DNA of 64,000 nucleotides. Origin: Linum tenue (Eukaryota; Streptophyta; Magnoliopsida; Malpighiales; Linaceae). The notes under the pieces were generated by a model. That model made no database searches. It saw only the letters and a list, made by a program, of their open reading frames with translations, and was not told the DNA's origin. Shown here one piece after another: positions 45,251-56,425 of the stretch; position 1 is the stretch's first letter; the number at the start of each line of letters is the position of its first letter. Location: positions 10,004,150-10,068,149 of the forward strand of contig CAMGYJ010000004.1 of the NCBI GenBank assembly GCA_946122785.1. Reading direction: 5' to 3'. The position numbers and the translations under genes are program-made.

Positions 45251-46111
45251 TTGGATTTCTCGTCAAATATAATCCAGCGAGTGCATCAGTAAAAAAATAT
45301 CTGGTTACAATAGCCATAGAATTTTGAAAGAGAAAACTCAACCCAACCTAATACCTATAATAGGTATTCACAAGTGCATTGTACCCATGGTTAATGAACA
45401 TAACCGCGAACAATTCCTCTCACCACCAACATTCATATATTGCTATAAACATTAATAACATCAATATTAGTCCATATTCTTAAAACTATATTGTCATAAG
45501 TACTAATAACATCCCTAAATTATTCAAATTATTAGGGTTAGATGCAAAACAATATTGTTTTTCTTTTCGGATGTGGGTAGGAAGTCACGTCGATGCCACC
45601 TCAGGACTAGATGCTGAGTCACTAAAAGAATAAGTGTTTGATTGTCAATGTTAACAGTTAAAGAAAATCTCTAGCCAAATTTGTCATTTGAAAAGTATGT
45701 CTTATTAATAAAATCGTGCCAAAACTGTTACTTATGCCAAACTTCTGGTATTAATCCTTACTCTCTGTTCACTAAAGAAGGAAAATAGAGGGTGCAGAAA
45801 AGACTGGAAGAAAATGAAGGGATGAAGAATTTTCCCATGTTCATGAGTTTTACTAGAGTACAGTGAGTAATTATAGAAGAAAAAAAACTCATAGCTCAAC
45901 GAGGATAGATGTATTTTTTTTGTGACAAATTAAGTATAATTATTTTTTAATTAATTATATTCCTTTTTATTCCTTAATTAATGCCAAAACAATCTTTCGT
46001 ATTCGGTGTAATTGTAAACGTCATGTATTCGAGCCGAACTTTCTCTCGCTTATCTGATTTCTCCCCTTCAAAAAGCAACATATATAGAACAACGCACAAT
46101 AATACGAGCAT
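45251..46111. other. Junction of two peptide units, AT-rich, no gene
   Basis: 45250-45420 matches 13500-13720 (right end of unit 1) and 45480-45600 matches 9405-9500 (left end of unit 1). The order shows that two units once lay head to tail here. 46040-46080 matches the conserved block downstream of family 1 copy 1. Confidence 0.65.
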
Positions 46112-46722
46112 TTCTACTATGCTATATAGTATTGGTGTTTTAATGTACAACTTAAAGTTGTACCATAACATGAAATGAATAAGTTTAGATTGTACCATAA
46201 AAGAATTTGTACCATTATGTTGTGGTACAACTTTACAACTTGAAGTTGTACCATCACATAAATGTACAAGTTCAACTTGTATTATAAAAGAAGTTGTACA
46301 AACAGTATAGGTACAATCTGAAGTTGTACCATAAAGACAAATACCTATAGCACCAATACTATATAGCATTGTAAAATTCCTCACAACAAATGTAAATGTA
46401 CAATTTCAAGTTGTACCATAAAGACAAATACCTATAGCACCAATACTATATAGCATTGTAAAATTCCTCACAACAATATAAGTACATTAACACATATGAG
46501 GAAATTTACAATACTATATAGCATTGGTGCTATAGGTTTTTGCCTTTATGGTACAACTTGAAAGTGTACATTTACCGTTATGGTACAACTTCAGATTGTA
46601 CCTATACTTTTTGTACAAATTCTTTTATGGTACAATTTGAACTTGTACCTTTATGTGATGGTACAACTTTAAGTTGTACATTAAAGCACCAATACTTTAT
46701 AACATGGTAGAAATCTGTTGAC
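46112..46722. mobile_element. Foldback MITE with repeated GGTACAACTT motif
   Basis: About 260 bp (46120-46380) is repeated in inverted orientation at 46503-46715 around a short centre. Both arms hold CTATATAG(C/T)ATTGGTG ends and many copies of GGTACAACTT or its complement. A single-arm version occurs at 50325-50640. It lies downstream of family 1 copy 2 and separates that gene from its original 3' flank. Confidence 0.8.
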
Positions 46723-46772
46723 AAATGAATTCCAATTTGTTGACCAGTGCTCTAATATATATATATGGCAAA

Positions 46773-47159
46773 GGCTAGCGTACGCCCGGGCGTACCTTAG
46801 TCTACCGTATGCCCGATGAGTTTTACTATTTAGATCATGAATTAACCGGAGTTTTTGGCATGATACTATACCCTAACCTCTAATGGATAAACCTCAGTCC
46901 CTAATTTTCTAACCCAACTCATGAGATTCGTTTAATCTTAAAAAGTAAATCAACAATAATTTTGACAAATCAAGACCGTTGATTTTCATTTCAATATTAA
47001 ATGAATATTATGCTTTGGATTAGTGAATTAGGGACTGGGGTTTATCCATTAGAGGTTAGGGTATAGTATCATGCCAAAAACTCTGGTTAATTCATTGTCT
47101 AAATAACAAAACTCAACGAGCGTACAGTAGACTAAGGTAAGCCCGGGCGTACGCTAGCC
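46773..47159. mobile_element. MITE with long inverted repeats
   Basis: Starts GGCTAGCGTACGCCCGGGC and ends with the exact complement (19 bp perfect). Similarity between arms extends about 135 bp. The palindrome CGTACGCCCGGGCGTAC is at the left end. It is bordered by TATATA runs on both sides, suggesting insertion at TA. No ORF. Confidence 0.85.
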
Positions 47160-47270
47160 TGAACTATATATATATATATATATATATAGTGAAAACGTCA
47201 TATATTAGAAACATCGATTTGAAGGGGATAAAAAAGAACAATGTGCGGTGCCTACCATCGTTTCTTCTTA

Positions 47271-47675
47271 TTAGCAGCAGGCGACACAAAATTGAGAATA
47301 ATGATCACAACAACCTCTGGTCCCACAATCCGGACTTATTTGTTGCACGTGTGTTCCTGTACAAGTTTTGACAACAGCAACCTTTGTTATCATTACTGAA
47401 AATTATAGAGCATTTAAGGTTATAATGGTCATGTCATCGTAAAAATCATTCCGGCCAAACATCTTAGATACATAGAGAGAGAGAGAGATAATTAAAGAGG
47501 TTCGTGAAGGGAACTTGCCCGCAGCAGAAATAAGCAACTTCCTGCTGGTGGCGGCGCCGGGCATCGTCGCCTGTCGTCGATTGTTGTCAAGATCAGCAGC
47601 TGCATCCAGAGGCTCGAGGAAACCAGAGGCACAAACAAGAACCAGGAGAAGGAAAATTATAGCTTTCATTTTCAT
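47271..47675 (-). CDS. Secreted cysteine-rich peptide, family 1, copy 2
   Basis: Exon 1 (47675-47519) encodes a signal peptide (KAIIFLLLVLVCASGF), an acidic propeptide and SRKLLISAA. Exon 2 (47395-47271) encodes TKVAVVKTCTGTHVQQ and a Cys-rich end RGCCDHYSQFCVACC. Using a GC donor (CGG|GCAAGT) and ttttcag acceptor, the exons total 282 nt and give 93 residues with seven Cys in the mature part. The intron is 123 bp. Using the GT two bases further would give an early stop and lose the shared C-terminus. A TATA-like element lies near 47708-47718. Function is unknown. Confidence 0.65.
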
Positions 47676-47779
47676 TGCCTTTTTTTTTCCCGTCTACTTA
47701 TTTGGCTATAATATATAGAGTGCCCCACTGACTATGTGCGGTTTTCGCATATGGTTTCTTATCGAGTCAGCCGAAATGC

Positions 47780-48273
47780 CGAATGAAGCTCTTTATGTTC
47801 CTGCAAGTTATTCTTCACGGTTTGAATATAATGCCGGCTTTTCAACATCAAAGCGAGGCAACAATATTCCCATGCAGTGTTTACTTTGCCAAGGGATCCA
47901 CATCCCCAACATTGTTAACTCTTTGTATTCTTATATTTTCATTGATAAATATTGCCCAAGTGGCGGATTATGGGAACGTCCTCTTAAATTATGCATATAG
48001 TTGTCTTTGTTGGGTTTATTGGAAGGTCCTTCTTAAATTATGCATAGGATACTTTTAAAATATTGATGTTGGCGATGGACACGTTACTATTTCCGGCTAA
48101 CTACATGCTATTTCGCAATTAGATGCCCAAAACTACATGCTATTTCGCAATGAGATAACCTAAACCTTCAATATTAAAAAAATTCATTCGATATTCGACA
48201 AATAAGAATTGATCTAGTAGTACCACTAGTTTTAAACTTGGAGGTTCCAACTTTAATCGGAGGAAGCGAAACT
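47780..48273. repeat. Shared peptide-gene spacer (unit 4)
   Basis: Contains ATTCCCATGCAGTG at about 47867 and CTTTGCCAAGGGATCCACAT, as in the other units. A LINE fragment splits its right part; homology resumes at 48891. The family 2 gene expected to the right is missing. Confidence 0.75.
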
Positions 48274-48287
48274 AAGAAGATCGTCTT

Positions 48288-48890
48288 TTTTTTTTTTTTG
48301 GAGAACCGTCGTTGATTGTGAGTGTCTTGCACTTATAAAAAGTGAATAATACCGTTGGTGGTGTATTTTCGATAAGATCAACTTTGCCTCAAGGGTAAGA
48401 AATAATCTCTTGTGATAGAGATTTCTAGCACCATAGTCGTGCTTTTTTAGTTGATCATTTTGCAGGTGCTCATATGGTAATGAAGTAAGTGAGATAAGTT
48501 ACATCAATCAAATAGGTGATAGTTCGATTTTATTTTCTCTTACAAATTTATGAGAGTAATTAAGAATGCTTTGTAGAAGATTTCTAGTGTCTTTTGCTTT
48601 TCTTTGTTGGCATATCGATACTGGTCATCCAACATACTCCGTCAAAGGAAACTACACTCACTGGCGGGACTATCTTGGAGATCTTGAGTTTTTATTTATT
48701 TTTTGTTTTTTTCCCGTTAGTGTCGTGTCTTTGCTCCTCGAAGCTTCTTCAGAGCTGCCCAAGTAGTGGCTTATCAGGCTCTTTCATCGTAGTCTGGTTG
48801 CATACAGACTAACGTGTTGGTTTTATGTCGGTCCTGTATTCGTGTCGAGTCTTTGTCCCATGCCCTTTGGGCTTGCCTTGGATAAAAAAA
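48288..48890 (+). mobile_element. 5'-truncated LINE with 14-bp target duplication
   Basis: The insert is bounded by AAGAAGATCGTCTT at 48274-48287 and 48891-48904 and ends in an A-rich tail (GGATAAAAAAAA). It contains the degenerate C-terminal end of a LINE RNase H region and a 3'-UTR. The last 130 bp (from CAAGTAGTGGCTT to GGGCTTGCCTTGG) are shared with the insert at 60188-60329, so both come from one LINE family. Confidence 0.85.
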
Positions 48891-48904
48891 AAGAAGATCG
48901 TCTT

Positions 48905-49732
48905 ATGGCGAACGTAAATTGGTTGATTTATTAATTATTAGTACAGGTTAAATTAGTATAGAACTCCAAATACATTTTCTTATATATAATTTTTTTTTGA
49001 TAAAAATTTTCTTATAAAATTAAATTTGGGTATCAAACTGTAAAATGTTATAGTGACAAATTACAAATTTGTCACTATAACATTTTACAGTTTGATGTAA
49101 TTTGTCACTATAACATTTTACAGTTTGATACCCCAAATTTAATTTTAATGTAAAATTATTGAATAACTATGTTTTGTAACTAAATTTTATGAGATTTTGG
49201 TCTCTAAAATTTTTTAAATTTAGATATTGGTCTAATGTCTAGATTTCACTTGAATCCATGAATCCAATCTACCAATCCTTTTGAACTAATCCATGAATCC
49301 AATCCACCATAGCATAAAAGTATAAATTTAGTTTGTATCATACAAGATGTTGTATCACTCAAATGTAGGAGAAGATTCGACCATTTTATAATTGCTCATT
49401 ACGTGAAATATTAAATAAATGATATTACAAAGACAACTCTAAAATATTGTAAGGGCGAATTTATAAAATCATTTAGTACATTTACGGGGTACTAAACAAA
49501 CTTTTCTAACTACATGTAACAAAATATGCGACATCTCACATCTAAATAAGCAAGTGTCAATAAAATGTTACGGTGAAAAGGGTTGACCGTTGTATTGACG
49601 GCCAACTAAAAGAATGGGCCAAAACCTTTCCATCATCTACTTCCTCTTCGTTTCATTTTTCACTCACCTTTCATAACTCTTTCTTTGCTTTCTTCGTCTA
49701 ATCCTAATTGGTATACTATTTTTATGTATTCT
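48905..49732. other. AT-rich DNA, no gene
   Basis: Begins with peptide-unit spacer sequence (GTAAATTGGTTGATTTAT, as at 63255) and then loses homology. At 49040-49140 a short inverted repeat of TGTCACTATAACATTTTACA is present. No credible ORF. Confidence 0.5.
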
Positions 49733-51275
49733 TATCACAAGTATGAACGGGTCCATACACGATTCACCAACAGTCTAGAGAATTAATAATTGAACCATGA
49801 ACCACCAATTTTTCAGCTCAATGTCGAGTCCAAGTAAAAATAAATATATATGGTTATTACTTATTAGAAAATCGCAATTTTCCACTATGGTATTTGAAGG
49901 CATGAAATTTTAAGTGCGTTCCAGCTTGTATTCATTTTCCTTCTTTGTAGAGTTTTTCTTTTTCACCCGGGCTAGAATTTTCTAATCACAAGTATGAAAG
50001 GGTCCATACGCGACTCATATGGGTGGGCAATATTGGTGCGGTCAAACCGCTCCAAACCACACCAAACCGCTTTTGCGGTCAAGTCAAACCGCACCATAAG
50101 ACTTGCGGTCTACATTTTTAGCGACTTGCGGTTCGCGTTCGGGTTGATCCCAAACCACATATTATTTTTGAATGCAGCGCCACTGCTTTGTTGGAGCAGC
50201 GCGTCACCTGGGAAGAAAATTTATCTATATTGTTAATTTGTATTCCATACAAATACAATGGATGCACACAGCACACTGCTTTGGTTTAGTTATCATGATA
50301 CGGGAAAAAAGCCGAATGCTTTGTACTGGAGCCTTTTTACTATGCTATAAAGTATTGGTGTTTTAATGTATAATTTGAAGTTGTACCATAACATTAAATG
50401 TATAAGTTTAAGTTGTATCATACATGAATTTGTATCCTTATGTTATGATACAACTTTACAAGTTGAAGTTGTACCATCACATAAAAGTACAAGTTCAAGT
50501 TGTACCATAAAAAATATGTACAAAATAGTGTAGGTATAATCTAAAACTGTACCATAACATTGAATGTCCAATTTCAAGTTGTACCATAAAGGTAAAAATC
50601 TATAGCACCAATGCTATATAGTATTGTAAAATTCCTCCATTGTACTGTTTAGTTTTATCCTTTTTATTCACATAATTTTAATTAATAAAATATATCACCA
50701 TAGCAAAAAAAAAATAGGATTCTTAAGTTAACATTAAAAAACACTATGCTATATCATAGACGTATTACACTGGTTTCCGTTTTCAACCATTAATAGGTAG
50801 GATGTTAAATATTCGGTTTTTGCTAGAATTACAAATATTAGTGTATAAAGTAAATTCTAACTTGTCAATTCAATTACTCATAGTTCATATTACATTGCGG
50901 TCGAATATGCGGTGCGGTTTGGATCGCACCAAACTGTTTATTTAAGCAATTCGGTTTGACCGCACCGATTAATTGTGGTCTAATATGCTGTGCGGTTCAA
51001 GTAACATAAGATGCGGTGCGGTTGAAACCGCACCAGTGCCCACCCCTAACGACTCCTCAACAGTATAGAGAATTAATAATTGAACCATGAACCAATAATT
51101 TTTCAGCTCAATGTCGAGTCAAAGTAAAAATAAATATATATGGTTATTACTTATTAGAAAATCGTCATTTTCCATTATGGTTTTGAAGGCGTGATATTTT
51201 AAGCGAGTTCCAGTTTGTATTCAATTTGCTTCTCTCTAGAGTTTTCTTTTTCACCCGGGCTAGAATTTTCGTGGA
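49733..51275. repeat. 250-bp tandem duplication, second copy split by a hAT-like element
   Basis: AAGTATGAACGGGTCCATAC at 49739 and GAATTAATAATTGAACCATG at 49780 recur at 49990 and 51069. The second copy is interrupted after CGCGACTCA by the insert at 50018-51048. Without the insert the two copies would be adjacent. Confidence 0.75.
50018..51048. mobile_element. hAT-like element with internal MITE
   Basis: Starts TATGGGTGGGCA and ends TGCCCACCCCTA. Flanks GCGACTCA (50010-50017) and ACGACTCC (51049-51056) match at six of eight positions, an aged 8-bp duplication. Both ends carry GGTGCGGT-type motifs. A single-arm copy of the GGTACAACTT MITE lies at about 50325-50640. No transposase. Confidence 0.7.
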
Positions 51276-52500
51276 ATGTTTGGCTAGACATCTACACATA
51301 TCAAATAAATAGTTTTCATTTTTTTGTAAAAAGTAAATAATTATCATCATAAATACATCATCATAAAAGGAATTAAGTCTCAGCTATGCGCGCAAATTAA
51401 AGTTCTGTATCTAAACTTAATAAATTTTTAGATTTATAACATAATTTTTTTTTTGGGATATAAGTCCTCAAAATATTGATGGAACATTAGATTTTAGTAG
51501 CTAAAATTTTTGTATATTACATTTTTGTACCTAAACTTTTGAAATTCTACAAATAGGTCTAATTTTTTATGTGGAATTAAAACACCCTCGAATAAGGGGA
51601 TTGCTAATTTTCGCCCTAACTTTATAATCGCCCTAAATTAAAATTACATTTATATCTTTTTTTATTTTGAAAATATTTTATTTAGACAAAAATAATCATC
51701 ACTATCACCTCCATCCGTCGTCACCACTACCCACCTCCGACCGCTCCCACCCTCCAATACCACCATGTTCATCTACTTATCACTGCTCCTAATCAATTAA
51801 AGCAGTAATCACAGAACTAAGAACAAGGAGCGGTTAATCAAAGCGATATGGAGAGCGGCGTCGGCCACTAGAAAATGAAGCCAACTGAGAAAGAGGGTCC
51901 GTCGCCATTTAGATGTACCGTGGTTGAATGGCAGCAGGGCATTGGAGAGATTGTTGCCCGGAGAGGAGTTCGACGATGACATGATAGGTGGTTAGAGTAG
52001 AAGGGAAAGAGGGCCGCCGCCCCTCTCGTTTGGGAGGAGATGAAACACAATTAGGGATAGTAAGGGAATATGGTTGGGAGAGTTTCGATTAAGAAACCCA
52101 ATATGAAATGTGGTTTGAAGTACAAGTTCTCGTCAATAAAAAAATTACATGTTCTTGGCGGCGGACGGTTATGGGAGGGTGGCGATACTCATTTGACGAA
52201 GATGGTGGAGGATTATTAGGAGTTTTAGTCAGGGCTGTTTTGCTGATGTTTATTTGGTTTAAAAACTAATAAGATTAATTAAGTAATTTAATGTTTTAAA
52301 TTAGGGCGATAAAGTAAAACAAGGGTGATGTTTCACCGTGCAGTCAAATAAATGGGTATCCATACCCAACTCATACACATTTAGATTATGGAAGTACATA
52401 TCCACACCCTACTCAAACCCATCTACAAACTTCCAAACTCATATATATGTCACCCATACTCTACCCATAATCAATGAGTTTACTTGGATTTAGGTAAATA
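51276..52500. other. AT-rich DNA with a possible captured-sequence element
   Basis: Between about 51555 and 52335 imperfect inverted ends containing ATCGCCCTAA are seen, with GC-richer DNA inside (51690-52050) that could be captured gene sequence. I recognise no protein domain in it. The remainder is featureless. Confidence 0.35.
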
Positions 52501-52509
52501 TCATTTATT

Positions 52510-53180
52510 AGCTAAAATTTTCAAATTTTTTAAAATTGGATGTGGACCATATATCTCTTCTCTTGAATAATTCTCCAATGCCTTCCTTCTCTATTAAGCG
52601 AGTCTGGAACCTTATTCGCCCAGTCCAGCATACTATAGTTTGGTGGAAACTTGTTTGGAAAGGAAAATCAATCCCTCGCAATCGTGTTATCAGTTGGCTG
52701 GTTGTTAGGGGAAGGATTAATACTAAAGTGAAGATGTAGAAATGGGGTTTCACGGGAAGCATGGTTTGTTGTCTACGTAATGTAGGGGTTGAGGACAGAG
52801 ACCACATTTTATGTGCACGGCCCATTCTTGAGGCAGATGTTTGATTCTCTCTTTTGCAGGTTTATGCAGCTACCCTTGCTGTAGAGTTGGGAAGATGAGT
52901 TAGACCTCTTGGTTTCAAAATTAAGGGGCATGATAGAGACTGCTAACAGTGAGGATTATCTGGCAAGTGTGGGTGAGCCATATTTGGCGTGAGAAATGTC
53001 GTCGTTTGTATGCGGGTGAGACACGAGATCTTCCTACCTTACTGAAGTTGATTAAGGCGGAGGTTGAACATGTATTGAGCTTTCATCGAGTTAGTCTCTT
53101 TTGGGTCGTGTAACAATTTTGTTTTTCTATCTTAGATGCGGTAAGGTAGAATATATTTAGACAGGTTATCTTCTCCACCA
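52510..53180 (+). pseudogene. LINE remnant, plus strand: zinc-binding region and 3' end
   Basis: FSIKRVWNLIRPVQHTIVWW and KSIPRNRVISWLVVRGRI belong to the zf-RVT region. After a stop, GVEDRDHILCARPI and, near 52995, EKCRRLYAGETRDLPTLLKL follow. The last motif is also found on the minus strand at about 53550, so both copies are from one family and lie tail to tail. Confidence 0.8.
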
Positions 53181-54463
53181 TTTGGTTGGCAAAAACCTAA
53201 CTAGCAAGGCTGTTGCTAGAAAACCCATTTTGATGAATAAGAACCCACCGATTCATAAAACGACACTTCTAATAGTTTTTTTGACGAATCGATGGGTTTC
53301 TTATTAATCTAAAAGTGGTGCTAACAATTGCCTTGCTAGCTCGACCTAGTCCAACCAGAAGGTGGAGAAAACAACGAGAATACAAGAGAGTTTAACTACC
53401 ACTACTACAACCCATGAGACATAGAATCACCCCACCCAGAACTGATTAACACGTTGACTACCCAGCATACATTCAACCTCTGTCTTAATCAGCTTCAGAA
53501 GAATAGGAAGTTCTTTTGCTTCTCCTGCATACAAGCGTCTACACCTCTCACGCATAGGGAGATGGAGAAATTTGCTAAAGAGGGAAACAAAGACCTGCCT
53601 CGAGAATGGACAGTGCACATATAAGTGATCCCTATCCTCAACCCCTGAGCAACTTAATCAACAAGCCAGACTCCCTAGGAATCCCCATTTCTACATTCTT
53701 ACCTTTGTATTGATGCTACCTCTTACCACCAGCCATGTTAAGATCCTATTTCTAGGAATACCTTTGCCTTTCCAAACAAGATTCCACCAATTCACATTCG
53801 GCATAGTAGGGCGAAGGAGATTCCAAACTCTCTTGATAGAAAAGTGAGGCATAGGAGAATTGTTCAACAGAAGAATCCCACCCCCCTAGCAGAGATAAAT
53901 GATTCCACTCTACTCCTTAATTTCAACAGTTTACCCCAATTCCAAGAGCCAGATGAATAAGAATATGTCTAGAAGTTCCTACCTTTCAGTTTGTATCTAT
54001 TGATCCAGGCCACCTAGATTGAGCCTTCATGTAAGAAAAATCAACCAAATGTACCTGGTCATACAAGCCTGATTCCAACTACATAAGTCTCTGAACTCCA
54101 GACCTCCCTCCCTCTTTGGCGAGGTCAGTTTTTGCCAAGCCACATTAGCCCTTAGTTTCACACCAGCTTCAACCCCCATATGAAATTACTGCAGATTGTC
54201 TCCACTTCCTTGATAACATATTTGGGCAGAAGAAAGACAGACATCCATAATTGGGTTAAGTTTTAGTGGACAGTGCCAACAAACTCAATTCTGCCTGTAT
54301 AAGTAAGAGTCTTAGCCTGCTAACTCCTCACCCTGGCCACTGGCTTCTTAATCGGTGGTCTGCAAGCAACCAGACTAAGCTTACCAGAGATTAGAGGTAC
54401 TCCTAAATAACGAACAGGGAAGTCTCCTAGTTGGTAGCCATATCTATCAGCTCTCACCTTCCT

Positions 54464-55354
54464 TTAATCCTTATCCAGACGCCCAAAGAAGATTTCACAT
54501 TTACTAGGGTTAAATTTAAGACAAGAAACCTTTTTGAACTGAGACATAATTCTTTGCAATTCTTGAAGACCAGTATTTGAAGCATTAGAGAAAACCAACA
54601 GGTCATCAGCGAAGCATAGATGAGTAAGCTGAACCCCTTTACACATGGGATGATATGGAAAGAACCCCTCTGAAGCTGAGTTGTCAATCAAACAAGAAAA
54701 AATCTCCATAGCAATTGAAAAAAGATAAGGAGATAGGGGGTCTCTTTGCCAAAAACCCTTTCCTGGCTGGGAAGTAACCTACTAGCCCTCCATTGAAACA
54801 GATGCTAAGCATAGGTGTTCCCACTTCCCACACACATTCGAATCCACTTCACAAATCTTTATGGAAATTTCATAGGTTTAAGGACTTGAAAAATTAAATT
54901 CCAATCAATCGAATCAAACGCCTTCATCAAATCTATTTTTAAAGCACATCTAAGGGAGACATTCTGATGAGAGTACTTGCTAACCAACTCATGAGCTAAC
55001 ATGATGTTTTCCCCAATTAATCTACCCTTAACAAAGGCTGTTTGGTTCTTGCTAATTAGGAAAGGGGGGAGAGTACTGTTTGTTAGCAATGAGTTTAGAT
55101 ATGCATTTGTAGAGAATGGTGCAACAGGAAATTGGGCTAAAAATTTTCATCTCATCTGGATTTGGAACTTTTCGGATAAGAGTTAGGATTGTAGCATTCA
55201 CAGGTCTAGGAACTCTATCTTGTTCAAAACAGAATTGAATGGTTGATGTTACCTCGGGTCCTATAAGTGGCCAGACATACTGGATGAATGTTGCAGAGTG
55301 ATATGATTTCGTTTGGATCGGTTTACAAGCTTGAATTGCTTCAGCAAGAAGCAC
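54464..55354 (-). pseudogene. LINE reverse transcriptase core
   Basis: Segments with NATILTLIRKVPNPDEMK, ISCCTILYKCISKLIANK, NQTAFVKGRLIGENIMLAHE, ALKIDLMKAFDSIDW and the catalytic HLCFADDLLVFS occur in order in different frames. The N-terminal part DKSPGLDGFS is at 59760, on the far side of the LTR element; joining the two sides at the CAGAG duplication restores GFSATFIQYV. Confidence 0.87.
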
Positions 55355-56255
55355 ACTTCATCACTAACAAGAACCTCTACTTTTGTCCAAGTATTTTACA
55401 TGTTCCAGGTACACTACTTTGCACAGGTGCAACTCGGGATACACTCAATGAAATGAGGCGAATGGTGGCTTATTTGGAACCTGGGAAGTTTCTCTACAAG
55501 AAGGAATGGTTGGGAGCTCAAGAGAGAACTAGAAAGGCCACTTTTAAACTCTCTCAAAACCCTATGTCGAAACTGGGAATTGACCAGGAATTGGCTAAGG
55601 CATGGAACGTGGCCATCAAGGTGACTTTGAGGCTTTGTCTGAGACTCGTGGATGAACGTCGAGCCTGGAAGCTTATACCACATGAGAGTACAGTTCATCT
55701 ACTTCAACGGCGGGGCATTGGCTAGAAGTATTGAAGATTGGAAGGCTTCCTACGAAACCCAGCAAGATCGCATGAAGCCTCGTGGAAACTGCCTTGCTAC
55801 ACCACCAGTCCGAGTCCCTCGCGGATTCAGTTTGTCTTTACCTTTTTCCGTTTGAAGTTGGGTTTGCGAGTTTGTTTGTGATTTGGAGTCCATATTAGTT
55901 TGAGTAGTTATCTTAGTTATATTTAAAGACTTCCAGTACATTGTAATAGTAGATCTTGATGAAGAATAATACAACCCTGAGTTTGAATTCACCTAGTTAG
56001 CTACGTGAGTTGAGTGAGCAGCTTGGAAGGAATTCTAAGTTGTTGGAGAGCTTGTATCGATCAATAACCACCGTGATCGTGGCCGAGCAGCATTCTATCT
56101 ATTTCGAGCCTTCCTCCCTTGCGTGTGGGATTGCACGAAATCGACCGTTTTCATCTTTCAAACCATCCATAATCTCGACGAGTTCAAGGAATTGAGCCGC
56201 CTCACTTCGTGAGGCTTGATTCTGAACCAAAGGCCTTCTTCCGGGTCATATTAAG

Positions 56256-56267
56256 TGGTATCAGAGC
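56256..56267 (+). promoter_or_regulatory. tRNA primer-binding site of the TR-GAG element
   Basis: TGGTATCAGAGC, complementary to the 3' end of initiator tRNA-Met as in many plant gypsy elements, starts 2 bp after the 5' LTR end at 56253. Confidence 0.9.
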
Positions 56268-56425
56268 CCGGTTCATACACAGTGGGCAGGACGAAGAACC
56301 TCGTTGGGGGAACCGCGCCTTGGACAAGATCGAAGGGTTCCGTCGCCGACGACCCTGAAGCTGTAAGCCGAAATTCAGAGGAAGAAGCAGGGCTTGAAGG
56401 CGAGTTTGCAGCAGAAGAATTCACA

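Noticed and set aside
45974..46384. 136-codon minus-strand frame
   Set aside because: It runs across the edge of the foldback MITE and is mostly repeat sequence; only its last part (GEKSDK) is shared with the 11.1-kb region.
55288..55725. Independent 145-codon gene
   Set aside because: It is the 5' LTR copy of the C-terminal part of the gag-protease ORF at 56426-59227.
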